In this document: positions 44,639-52,713 of the stretch, piece after piece
How positions within the stretch are numbered: position 1 is the first letter of the stretch
Layout of the letters: every line of letters starts with the position of its first letter
Source: JBFWNG01 sp050251195
GTDB taxonomy: Bacteria; Bdellovibrionota_B; Oligoflexia; Oligoflexales; Oligoflexaceae
Reading direction: 5' to 3'
NCBI GenBank assembly: GCA_050251195.1
Contig: JBFWNG010000014.1
Location: 1-64,000 of the forward strand
Length of the DNA stretch: 64,000 nt
Translations under genes and position numbers: made by a program
The notes under the pieces: model-generated
What the model was told of the DNA's origin: nothing
What the model saw: the letters and a program-made list of their open reading frames with translations, nothing else
Databases searched by the model: none

Positions 44639-46167
44639 AATGGAACGGGAGCAGTTGTATTCTTGAACACAGTGAATTTCGAAGCTGACGCTGCCGATTG
44701 CCAGTTGCCCGCCTCGTCCCTTCCGATGACACAGACATAGATGTTCTGTTGGTGGGGATAAGTGGTAACGGGTATTTTGTCATCCTCGCCCTTTTCGATG
44801 CCGTACCCGGCGGCGTCAGCGCAATTCACCGCCGAGCTCGTGCTTGCCTTGTATCTATACTTCTCGACGCCTGATCCTTCCACCTCAATATAGTTTCCTG
44901 TTATCGAGGAGGCCCCTGTTGCAGAAGAATTTGCGACTTTTGCTGTAGGAGCAACTGTATCTTTCGTCCAAGTTTCAGAATAGAATTGTTCAACAACACT
45001 AATCGGATCTTTGGAATCATCATGTCCGATAATGCATAATTCCATCTTACCGTCACTGAGTCCGCTGATATTGTCCGTTATCTTAACGCTGGTGGGTATG
45101 ATATCCGAATAGTCATCCATGATGGCGCAATCGGTCTCGCTAGCCTTGCCAATCTTGTATTTATAATGCGATAAATTGTCTCCGCCGCTTGCCTTCTTGA
45201 CGCTAATACCAAGTGCTGTGATTCGCGATTGGTTCTCGGGCATGTTGTCGAGGTCAATCAGCGGGGAAGGAATTTTGACCATTGAATCATCTAAGGTTAT
45301 AGGTTTATCAGAATTAAACTGAATAGAGGGTACGATGTAGTTATAGTCTTGACCCTTGTTTTGAGTTGTTGCATAGAAAACGAGGTGAAAGGCCCCTGTT
45401 CCCCAATTATCGTTCGACAAGGCGAAAACCTCTTCGTCCTCCTCGATGGCCTGGTCGAGTACGACAGTTCCGTCCTCTTTTTCAATTCGGAAGGCGCCTT
45501 TGTCGGTATCTACAGCACAAAGTTCGATGGTTAGTCCCACGTTTTCACTCTGGATGGTGAAAGGTACACTCACCTCGGCACCAGACGCTGAAATCGAATC
45601 TACGTTTTTTCCGACACATTCTTCCTTGTCCGCGATTTCAGCCAGGGGGTCTTCCCAATTGCCGATATGAAGACCGCGCACCTCTTCATTATGCTTGGGT
45701 TGGTCAACGCTGCCGTCTGGATGTTTTACAGAAGTAATAAGCTGCCTAGTCGCTTTCGTAGGCGTGTAGGTCAGGTTTGCTTGGACCTTTGCTTGGGATA
45801 TTTGTGATGCTGGAAATGTCAAATACCAATGCCATTCGCTAACGGTGGCTTCGTCTCTGACGACAACTTTATCAATCACCCGATTAAAAGCGTCATAAGC
45901 AACAATGTCGCTTTGTACGTTTTCTCCCATCGGCATCTTCTCGCCGTGTTTGGTATCTACTCGGCAACCAACCCCTGACGCATCTTCGTCGATAATCACA
46001 CATGTCAAATACGAACCTGCAATCATCGAAGGTTCATCGACTTCATCACCTTCGCCAGCCGCCGCAGTCGAATCAGAAGTATCCTCGTCTTCCTTTGGAT
46101 CCAACGAAGGCACCTTGTTGCAGCTTAGGCAGAAAATGAGAGACACCAACATAGTCGTTTTTTTCAT
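44635..46167 (-). CDS. Hypothetical multi-domain surface lipoprotein
   Basis: About 510 residues. Signal peptide MKKTTMLVSLIFCLSC gives the lipid-anchored Cys, followed by an acidic Asp/Glu/Ser linker. The body is strand-rich with Ig-like or fibronectin-like units, the last two matching each other around KYKIGKASETDCAI...ELCIIGHDDS and RYKASTSSAVNCAD...YVCVIGRDEAGNWQ, each with a pair of Cys. Such modules suit an adhesin or surface-exposed envelope protein. GGGAATCGG precedes the ATG at 46167; the longer frame to 46242 is unlikely. Confidence 0.7.
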   Translation of the reverse strand: MKKTTMLVSLIFCLSCNKVPSLDPKEDEDTSDSTAAAGEGDEVDEPSMIAGSYLTCVIIDEDASGVGCRVDTKHGEKMPMGENVQSDIVAYDAFNRVIDKVVVRDEATVSEWHWYLTFPASQISQAKVQANLTYTPTKATRQLITSVKHPDGSVDQPKHNEEVRGLHIGNWEDPLAEIADKEECVGKNVDSISASGAEVSVPFTIQSENVGLTIELCAVDTDKGAFRIEKEDGTVVLDQAIEEDEEVFALSNDNWGTGAFHLVFYATTQNKGQDYNYIVPSIQFNSDKPITLDDSMVKIPSPLIDLDNMPENQSRITALGISVKKASGGDNLSHYKYKIGKASETDCAIMDDYSDIIPTSVKITDNISGLSDGKMELCIIGHDDSKDPISVVEQFYSETWTKDTVAPTAKVANSSATGASSITGNYIEVEGSGVEKYRYKASTSSAVNCADAAGYGIEKGEDDKIPVTTYPHQQNIYVCVIGRDEAGNWQSAASASKFTVFKNTTAPVPF

Positions 46168-46388
46168 GCCGATTCCCAAATGGAATGTTTCTAGGTTAAT
46201 GCCTCTATCGGCTTTTCCATCCGCAAACTTGACGGAAACCAAATTCTCGGTTCTTTTTCTTGGAACTTCCGAAGCTTATGCTGCGCCTTATCGATCGATA
46301 TCGAACATCCTATAGAGGAAAGCAGCTCACTAATGGTTCGGTCTGTCGAGGCTTCTAAATTGAGAATTATAACTAACTGATTATATTA

Positions 46389-46477
46389 CGTAAAAAAAAT
46401 GACGAGTTTGCTTATTGTTCAGTATTTAGTCTGAGAGAGTTATAACCCATTGTAAAGAATAGGTTATTTTTTTTACG
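46389..46477. repeat. 12-bp inverted repeat with A/T tracts
   Basis: CGTAAAAAAAAT (46389-46400) and ATTTTTTTTACG (46466-46477) are exact complements 65 bases apart. The A-tracts would bend DNA. Either strand's arm could act in a long-range stem or as a paired protein site. It lies in the regulatory region between the lipoprotein and sucC. Confidence 0.55.
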
Positions 46478-46669
46478 CAATAGTAGTCGAAGGATTGGGC
46501 CATACCTTTTAATTTACAATTCAAGGTATGTCAACTATCCGTACTTCGCAGGTAGCAGAAAAAATCCCATCCCTTCTTTTTCTGTTACCAACATGCCAAT
46601 GAAGTACGACTTCAATTCACTCAAAGGAGTTCCCCTCCTTCAGCCGGCCAAATTGCTCGTTTGGCAAAT

Positions 46670-46686
46670 CCCGCCCTCAGGGCGGG
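46670..46686 (+). terminator. G+C-rich hairpin in the sucC leader, possible attenuator
   Basis: CCCGCCC-TCA-GGGCGGG forms a 7-bp all-G/C stem with a 3-base loop, followed by TCTCCCCTCTTTTCTTC, a broken pyrimidine tract. It resembles an imperfect intrinsic terminator about 120 bases before the sucC start, and so could attenuate the sucCD transcript or stop upstream transcripts. Confidence 0.45.
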
Positions 46687-46803
46687 TCTCCCCTCTTTTC
46701 TTCAATCAAATTGGGAACAAATTCATGGTGAGTCCACCAAGGAGGTATGGTAACGTGTCTCTTCGACTATCAAAAATTAGTTTTTTGGGAGGCTTGGCAA
46801 GAA

Positions 46804-47967
46804 GTGAACATTCACGAATATCAGGCAAAAGGTCTGTTTAAAGAAAATAAAATCAAAGTATCCAACGGCTATCTCGTTCGGACACCCGTGGAAGCTGAAT
46901 TTGCAATGCGTCGGTTGGGCGCGCCCGTTGTAGCCGTTAAGGCCCAAATCCACGCCGGGGGTCGGGGAAAAGCGGGCGGGGTGAAAATAGTAAAGACCCC
47001 GGAGGAGTGCCGGAAAGCCGCCGAGAAAATGCTCGGTATGAAGCTTGTCACTCACCAGACGGGGCCCGAGGGCAAGATCGTTAATAAGGTCTATATTGAA
47101 GAAGGTACGAAAATACAGAAGGAATATTATCTTGCTCTTCTCGTTGATCGAGAAACGGCAAGCGTGAATATTATCTTCTCGACAGAAGGCGGAATGGACA
47201 TAGAAGAAGTGGCGGCTAAATCGCCACAGAAGATCATTTCTGTAGCTGTCAATCCGATTGCTGGTCTCAAGGATTTCCACATCCGAAAAATTCTTTTCGG
47301 TATGAATATACCTAAAGCAGAACACAAAGAATTCAACGATCTCATCAAGAAGCTTTATTCAATGTTCTTTAAACATGATTTCTCGATGATCGAAATCAAT
47401 CCTTTAGTCGTCACCGACGAGGGGTCTTTTATCGCGCTCGACGGCAAAATGAGTTTTGACGACAACGCTCTGTATCGTCAAAAAGACATCGAAACTTTGA
47501 GGGATTTCACTGAGGAAGACGAAAGGGAGATTGAAGCTACCAAATACAATCTGAGTTACATCGGACTTACCGGGAACATTGGTTGCCTTGTAAACGGCGC
47601 CGGTCTTGCGATGGCCACTATGGATATTATTAAACACTATGGCGGAGAGCCGGCCAACTTTCTCGATGTGGGCGGTGGAGCCACGGAACAAGCTGTTACG
47701 AATGCATTCAAGATTCTTCTTTCCGACAGCCAAGTCAAAGGCATCTTCGTCAACATATTTGGCGGAATTATGCGATGCGACGTTATTGCAAACGGTATTA
47801 TCAGTGCCGTCAAAGAACTCGGTTTGAAGGTTCCTTTGGTTGTGCGATTGGAGGGTACCAACGTTGATCAGGGCCGCGCCTTGCTCAATGATTCGGGTCT
47901 CAATCTCCACGCTCTTCAGGATATGGCGGAAGCGGCGCAGAAGGTTGTTAAGTTGGCTAGCAAATAG
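46804..47967 (+). CDS. sucC: Succinyl-CoA synthetase beta subunit (ADP-forming type)
   Basis: With SucD interconverts succinyl-CoA and succinate with nucleotide phosphorylation in the TCA cycle. About 387 residues from the GTG at 46804, which gives the family's standard start (M)NIHEYQAKGLF; GGGAGG lies about 10 bases upstream. ATP-grasp domain with VKAQIHAGGRGKAGGVK, a DFSMIEINPLVV region, and C-terminal NIFGGIMRCDVIANGI. The frame extends to an ATG at 46747, but that adds non-homologous residues. Confidence 0.95.
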   Translation: MNIHEYQAKGLFKENKIKVSNGYLVRTPVEAEFAMRRLGAPVVAVKAQIHAGGRGKAGGVKIVKTPEECRKAAEKMLGMKLVTHQTGPEGKIVNKVYIEEGTKIQKEYYLALLVDRETASVNIIFSTEGGMDIEEVAAKSPQKIISVAVNPIAGLKDFHIRKILFGMNIPKAEHKEFNDLIKKLYSMFFKHDFSMIEINPLVVTDEGSFIALDGKMSFDDNALYRQKDIETLRDFTEEDEREIEATKYNLSYIGLTGNIGCLVNGAGLAMATMDIIKHYGGEPANFLDVGGGATEQAVTNAFKILLSDSQVKGIFVNIFGGIMRCDVIANGIISAVKELGLKVPLVVRLEGTNVDQGRALLNDSGLNLHALQDMAEAAQKVVKLASK

Positions 47968-47987
47968 TTTAATTTCGAGGAAAACAA

Positions 47988-48863
47988 ATGTCAGTTTTGG
48001 TTAATAAAAATACGCGAGTTATAACGCAAGGAATCACTGGTAAATCTGGCGAGTTCCATACAAGACTTTCACAAGAATACGCACCGCGATTTGTGGGAGG
48101 CGTTACCCCAGGAAAGGGCGGCAGTAAGAGTGTTTGCGATTTGCCCGTGTTTGATACGGTCAAGGAAGCCCGGGAAAAAACGGGCGCTAACGCTTCCATG
48201 ATTTTCGTTCCACCTCCATTCGCGGCGGACGCTATCCTCGAAGCAATCGATTCCGAAATCGAACTCATCGTGTGTATCACGGAAGGCATTCCTGTCCTTG
48301 ACATGCTGCCTGTTAAACATGCGCTGGCAAAATCGAAATCGCGCCTCATCGGACCGAATTGCCCCGGTATCATTACTCCAGGTCAGTGTAAAATCGGTAT
48401 TATGCCTGGCTATATTCACGCTGTCGGAAAGGCGGGAATTGTTTCGAAATCTGGAACTTTGACTTATGAAGCGGTCAATCAGACGACCAAGGCCGGCATT
48501 GGGCAAACCACTTGCATAGGCATTGGCGGCGATCCCATTATTGGAACTGATTTTGTTGATGCATTGACTATGTTTGAGGCCGACCCAGAAACCAAAGGGA
48601 TTGTTCTTATTGGTGAGATAGGCGGAGACGCGGAGATCAAAGCCGCAAAATTTATTAAGGAAAATGTGAGCAAACCTGTGGCGGCCTTCATTGCGGGAAG
48701 AACAGCGCCAAAAGGCAAGCGAATGGGTCACGCCGGTGCGATCATTTCTGGCGGTTCTGGAACAGCTCAGGAAAAAATCGAGGCGCTCCAGGATGCTGGC
48801 GCATTGGTCGCCCCTACACCGGCCCAAATCGGTGAAACTCTGAAACGCGCCATGAAGTTGTAA
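47988..48863 (+). CDS. sucD: Succinyl-CoA synthetase alpha subunit
   Basis: Carries the CoA-binding domain and the phosphorylated His. 291 residues: VNKNTRVITQGITGKSGEFHT at the start (CoA-binding fold), GPNCPGIITPGQCKIGIMPG, and the active-site segment GKRMGHAGAIISGG with the catalytic His. GAGGAAA precedes the ATG. Follows sucC by 20 bases; the macro-like gene starts one base after its stop. Confidence 0.97.
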   Translation: MSVLVNKNTRVITQGITGKSGEFHTRLSQEYAPRFVGGVTPGKGGSKSVCDLPVFDTVKEAREKTGANASMIFVPPPFAADAILEAIDSEIELIVCITEGIPVLDMLPVKHALAKSKSRLIGPNCPGIITPGQCKIGIMPGYIHAVGKAGIVSKSGTLTYEAVNQTTKAGIGQTTCIGIGGDPIIGTDFVDALTMFEADPETKGIVLIGEIGGDAEIKAAKFIKENVSKPVAAFIAGRTAPKGKRMGHAGAIISGGSGTAQEKIEALQDAGALVAPTPAQIGETLKRAMKL

Positions 48864-48864
48864 A

Positions 48865-49317
48865 ATGCTCGGTATCCGTTTTTTCAACGGTGTCGCGATT
48901 GATTTGTTTCAAGGCGCGATGAACGAGTTCGTTTGTGACGCGATGGTGCAACCTGACGTGAATTTTTCTGCTGGCGAGACGGCAACAACGACCGCGGGAG
49001 AATTCCCGGCTCGGTGGTTGATTAAAGTAGGTGCTCTTGAGAACGCAGACGCCGTTGGAGTCGAAGCACTTTTGAAATCGTCTTACTCGAACTGTCTTCT
49101 AGCTGTTCAGGAATTGAACGCGCGTCACTTAGCGATCCCTGCTCTATCTGCGCCACAAGGGTTCACGTTGAAGTCTGCGTCTTTACTTGCAATGCGAACT
49201 GTTAAGGAGTGTCTGGGCGACAAGGGCAGACTGGGTAGAATAACTTTCGTATTACCTGATCAAATGCACTATTCAGCTTACAGAGACGCACTATTCGCAA
49301 CTTTCGAAGAAACATGA
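48865..49317 (+). CDS. Degenerate macro-domain-like protein
   Basis: 150 residues, cytoplasmic. The layout follows macro domains: IRFFNGVAIDLFQGAMNEFVCDAMVQP parallels the usual QGDIT...DAIVNPAN start, then a helix with CLLAVQELNARHLAIPALSAPQGF (usual IAFPAIS/STG), and a final TFVLPDQMHYSAYRDAL strand-helix. The Gly-rich ADP-ribose loop (GGGVA) is replaced by SAGETATT and the Asn of VNPAN is missing, so ADP-ribose hydrolysis is doubtful. Squeezed between sucD (1 base) and murB (3 bases), so certainly co-transcribed. The assignment is inference from pattern alone. Confidence 0.6.
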   Translation: MLGIRFFNGVAIDLFQGAMNEFVCDAMVQPDVNFSAGETATTTAGEFPARWLIKVGALENADAVGVEALLKSSYSNCLLAVQELNARHLAIPALSAPQGFTLKSASLLAMRTVKECLGDKGRLGRITFVLPDQMHYSAYRDALFATFEET

Positions 49318-49320
49318 ACT

Positions 49321-50289
49321 ATGCTTTTGAAGGATTTGGCATACTACAAGACAGGCGGGAAATGTGACAAAATTCACTTTCCGACCAATACGGATGAACT
49401 CAGTGCTACCGTCAAGGAGCTTCACCGCAGTGGAACCCCTTTCTTCTTGCTTGGGGGCGGCACAAATTCCCTCGTCATGGATGACCATTATCGCGGCGCT
49501 GTGATTTGCTTCAACAGTATGAATCGCGCTAAGGTGTCGAACGAGAAACTTTCCTGTCAAGCCGGGTGCGAAAACATCGAAATCACCAAATTGAGTGCAT
49601 CGCACGGCCTTGAAGGCGTTGCATGGATGCATCGTTTACCCGGACAAATCGGCGGAACGGTTCGCATGAACGCGCGTTGCTACGGGGGCGAAATCTCTCA
49701 AGTCGTGAAGAAAATCACAACTGTTTCCCGAAAAGGTGAAATTATTCATTACGAAGGCAACACCTCCGTATTTCGAGGTTACAAGGACACCGTTTTCATG
49801 GCCAACGGTGACATCATCAGCGAAGTTACGATGCAGTTGAAGAAGGGTGACAAGACTGCCATCATGCAGCAAATGGACTTTTGCGAAAAAGACCGTGAGG
49901 GCAAGGGACAATTCAAATATCCGACTTGCGGCTGTGTCTTTAAAAATGACTATAGGCCCGACGTAAGTGTGCCAAGTGGGTTGCTGCTCCAAGAGGCGAA
50001 TGTCTATGCGTTGAATTCCCCAACGGTCGAAGTGAATCCCCTTCATGCCAACTTCGTTTACAATAAGGGTGCGTCCAGTCGCGAAATCCTTGAGTTCACC
50101 CTGAAGATGAGAGAGTTGGTTTACCAGACCTACGGCGTTTGGTTGGAATACGAAATGGAGATACTTGGCAGCGTGCCGCCCGACCTAATTGCGGCCCTAA
50201 CCGAGCAAAGGCCATCGAGCCCAAAAGCCGCTAAAATCAGCCCTTTGAGGCAGAAATTTCTCGCTAAAACCAAGCCGTCCGGAGTTTGA
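49321..50289 (+). CDS. murB: UDP-N-acetylenolpyruvoylglucosamine reductase MurB
   Basis: Second committed step of peptidoglycan precursor synthesis: NADPH-dependent reduction to UDP-N-acetylmuramate. 322 residues with the FAD-binding LLGGGTNSLV (about 43-52) and LPGQIGGTVRMNA. The general-acid Ser of the usual GSxFKNP motif is Cys here (PTCGCVFKN, C205). The C-terminal Glu region (VWLEYEMEILG) is present. A ~40-residue basic C-terminal tail is extra. Last gene of sucC-sucD-macro-murB. Confidence 0.94.
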   Translation: MLLKDLAYYKTGGKCDKIHFPTNTDELSATVKELHRSGTPFFLLGGGTNSLVMDDHYRGAVICFNSMNRAKVSNEKLSCQAGCENIEITKLSASHGLEGVAWMHRLPGQIGGTVRMNARCYGGEISQVVKKITTVSRKGEIIHYEGNTSVFRGYKDTVFMANGDIISEVTMQLKKGDKTAIMQQMDFCEKDREGKGQFKYPTCGCVFKNDYRPDVSVPSGLLLQEANVYALNSPTVEVNPLHANFVYNKGASSREILEFTLKMRELVYQTYGVWLEYEMEILGSVPPDLIAALTEQRPSSPKAAKISPLRQKFLAKTKPSGV

Positions 50290-50349
50290 CTAAACTTTTC
50301 GATTTGCCCGCCGATAAGGAGACAAAGGTCCAAAATAGGGCGGTTTTCA

Positions 50350-50940
50350 TTGAAGTTTTTGCCTCTCATTATAATTGTTTTTACGAGCCTGCACTGCGCA
50401 AAGGGCGGTTCTAGTTCTATCGTCGGGGATCCCAATCTGGCATTCACATGGGAGTCAGATTGCATAACCGAAGGGGGGCGCAATTTTATCCTTACCCTGG
50501 AAAATACAGGAAAAGAGTCGAAGCGCACAAAGGCCTTTTTCTACGACGACAAATGTGAGAGTGCTTCCGACACCGACATATGGTCTACGCAATATGCGCT
50601 AGGTGACAAATTCGTCAATGCTCAGGACGTCTTCCGGATCAATTTCACGATAAAAAAAGCTGAAAAGATTTATACGAACGATGCTGAAATCAATACGGCA
50701 AACACGAGCTCGGCATACGGGTATGACGATTGGAGCGCGGACGAAAGCAAGGACGTTACGGGCAAGAAGTATGCTTCGACGGGTTCCGATGCTCAGCCAG
50801 ACGAGGGTCAGATTGAATACCAAATTTTCCAGGTAGCGGATGACATCTTAACACTTGGTGATATGAGTTTAGCCGAAGGTACCTCCGAGGAAACCCGTCC
50901 GAAGAAACTCTCTACATTACTAATTTTGCATAAGCAATAA
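50350..50940 (+). CDS. Small hypothetical lipoprotein
   Basis: 196 residues starting with TTG. The N-terminal hydrophobic stretch (KFLPLIIIVFTSLHC) ends in a Cys at about 16, a plausible though non-ideal lipobox. The mature part is acidic with strand-forming segments; no family recognised. It follows murB by 60 bases and may be part of the same transcript. The ribosome-binding site is poor, so the exact start is uncertain. Confidence 0.55.
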   Translation: MKFLPLIIIVFTSLHCAKGGSSSIVGDPNLAFTWESDCITEGGRNFILTLENTGKESKRTKAFFYDDKCESASDTDIWSTQYALGDKFVNAQDVFRINFTIKKAEKIYTNDAEINTANTSSAYGYDDWSADESKDVTGKKYASTGSDAQPDEGQIEYQIFQVADDILTLGDMSLAEGTSEETRPKKLSTLLILHKQ

Positions 50941-50966
50941 GCCCTTATCGAGTATATGATCGACCA

Positions 50967-51800
50967 ATGGATACACACCTCGTGTATAGGTTATTGTTCT
51001 TCGTCCTCACGATCGTCGTTCTGTGCGGTTGCGAGATCAAATTCCCAAAAATGGATATTAGGGCTTCACGCCGAGAGCGCCTGAGGATTAACCTTTCCCT
51101 TATCGCAATAGATTGGGTTCTGGTTCGCCTCACCTTAGGAGCCCTTCCTATCGCGCTCAGCGCCGTCGTTCAGGAAAAGGGCTGGGGATTACTCAATTTG
51201 TGGAGCGGCAGCGCATTTTCAAAAATCGCGATTACGGTAGTTTTCCTGGACCTTACCATTTACATACAACACGTTCTCTTCCATGCAACGCCTCTGTTTT
51301 GGCGCTTCCACAAGGTCCACCATTCAGATCTAGTTTTGGATTTCTCCACGGGCGTGCGGTTTCATCCTGTCGAAATTCTACTCTCCTTGTTCATTAAATC
51401 GCTCGCAATTCTCGCCATCGGCGCGGAGCCATTAGGCGTTTTGATTTTCGAAGTGGCTTTGAATACGGGGTCGCTATTCAATCACTCCAACGTTTGCATT
51501 CCTGCTCATTTTGACCGTTTTTTACGCTGGATTGTCATTACGCCGGACGCGCATCGCATTCATCATTCGACCAAGATGCGGGAGACGAATTCCAACTTCG
51601 GATTTACTGTTTCAATATGGGATAGGGTTTTTGGAACATTGAGGAATACTCCCAATGGAGACGACCTCTTCCAAGTTGAGATAGGATTGCAAACCTACAA
51701 ATCCAACGGACATATGGGATTGGTGAGGTTGCTTCGCCTCCCCTTTCTAAAGGAAGATCAAGGGTACTCCTTTGACAAGAATGAACAACCTCATGTATAA
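50967..51800 (+). CDS. Fatty acid hydroxylase/sterol desaturase superfamily protein
   Basis: 277-residue membrane protein, several helices, with the di-iron histidine clusters of the family: HVLFHATPLFWRFHKVHHSD, NHSN, and DAHRIHHS. These match HxxxH, HxxHH and a later HxxHH. It should act at the membrane interface and oxidise or desaturate an acyl or sterol-like lipid; the substrate is unknown. Starts at an ATG 26 bases after the small lipoprotein. Confidence 0.88.
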   Translation: MDTHLVYRLLFFVLTIVVLCGCEIKFPKMDIRASRRERLRINLSLIAIDWVLVRLTLGALPIALSAVVQEKGWGLLNLWSGSAFSKIAITVVFLDLTIYIQHVLFHATPLFWRFHKVHHSDLVLDFSTGVRFHPVEILLSLFIKSLAILAIGAEPLGVLIFEVALNTGSLFNHSNVCIPAHFDRFLRWIVITPDAHRIHHSTKMRETNSNFGFTVSIWDRVFGTLRNTPNGDDLFQVEIGLQTYKSNGHMGLVRLLRLPFLKEDQGYSFDKNEQPHV

Positions 51801-51843
51801 GGGGCTTTCGGCCGGATGATCGGCCAACCTACTTGGCCTGCTT

Positions 51844-52569
51844 ATGCTCGAGAGTTTGTTGACCTTAGACGCCGCCTTGGCATTGCTGACATTGACCGCG
51901 ATGGAAGTCGTTCTAGGAATAGACAACATCGTCTTTATCTCAATTCTTGTGGCGAAAGTTCCGGAGAACGAAAGAGGAAAGATTAGGTCTTTGGGGATTT
52001 TCCTCGCGCTCTTTATGCGGTTGGGCCTTCTTTTTTCACTTTCGTGGCTCATGCAGCTTACCGAACCGATTTTCACGATATTGGACCACCCTGTTTCAGG
52101 CCGCGACCTTATCCTGCTCGGTGGTGGGCTTTTTCTTCTTGGTAAATCCACCTTTGAGATTCACGACAAGGTCGAGGGCGAAGATCATGCTACGGCTTTG
52201 AGCCAAGGACCCAAACATGGCCATTTTTATATTCTCTTTCAAATCGTGCTGCTCGACATCGTCTTTTCGCTCGATTCGGTTATAACGGCGATTGGTATGG
52301 TATCTCAAATTAGTATCATGGTGATCGCCATGGTAATTTCAATGATTGTCATGCTCATTTCCTCTCGGTCGATCGGGGCCTACATTGAGAAGCATCCGAC
52401 CATAAAAATACTCGCACTCTCTTTCTTGCTTCTCATTGGACTCATGCTTGTATTCGAAGGCATGGGCGGCCATATGGATAAGGGCTACATCTATTTCGCG
52501 ATGTTCTTTTCTCTGGTGGTGGAGGTTCTTAACATTCGCTATCGAACTAAGCAGAAGAAAAGATCCTAA
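51844..52569 (+). CDS. TerC family integral membrane protein
   Basis: 241 residues, about seven membrane segments. The family signatures are plain: MEVVLGIDNIVFISIL in the first helices and LLDIVFSLDSVITAIGM in the middle, whose acidic residues are thought to handle metal ions. Members take part in manganese export and in tellurite resistance clusters; with no ter genes nearby, a metal-export housekeeping role is more likely. Confidence 0.9.
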   Translation: MLESLLTLDAALALLTLTAMEVVLGIDNIVFISILVAKVPENERGKIRSLGIFLALFMRLGLLFSLSWLMQLTEPIFTILDHPVSGRDLILLGGGLFLLGKSTFEIHDKVEGEDHATALSQGPKHGHFYILFQIVLLDIVFSLDSVITAIGMVSQISIMVIAMVISMIVMLISSRSIGAYIEKHPTIKILALSFLLLIGLMLVFEGMGGHMDKGYIYFAMFFSLVVEVLNIRYRTKQKKRS

Positions 52570-52570
52570 T

Positions 52571-52680
52571 TCTCCGCGTCTTCCAAACTTCCGCGCTTCC
52601 GCGGCAAGTTTTGCTATATTATTTGTTCGGTTTTTGCCCCGTTGAACGCTTAGGCGCGGAAGTTTGGAAACGCGGAAATA
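52571..52680. repeat. Palindromic intergenic repeat at a convergent junction
   Basis: The arm CCGCGTCTTCCAAACTTCCGCGC (52574-52596) is complemented, with one inserted base, by GCGCGGAAGTTTGGAAACGCGG (52654-52675). The 57-base loop contains GGTTTTTGCCCC. It fills the gap between the terC stop and the LysR stop. A relative with the same words occurs at 56396-56468. Either a shared transcript end or a copy of a dispersed palindromic element. Confidence 0.8.
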
Positions 52681-52713
52681 TTAGTCGAACCTATTCTCGC
52701 GTGGGAAGGGCGA

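Larger units (their letters stand above)
46168..46803. other. 636-bp intergenic region upstream of sucC
   Basis: The longest gene-free stretch in the window, lying between divergent starts. It holds an A+T-rich half with a 12-bp inverted repeat (46389-46400 and 46466-46477), a possible vegetative promoter (TTGAGA 46360-46365, 16-base gap, TATATT 46382-46387) and a G+C-rich hairpin (46670-46686) near sucC. I see no convincing coding sequence in it; an 82-codon frame from 46593 lacks a ribosome-binding site and overlaps sucC. Confidence 0.6.

Noticed and set aside
46593..46841. 82-codon frame upstream of sucC
   Set aside because: It has no ribosome-binding site, overlaps the sucC start in another frame and reads through the G/C hairpin.
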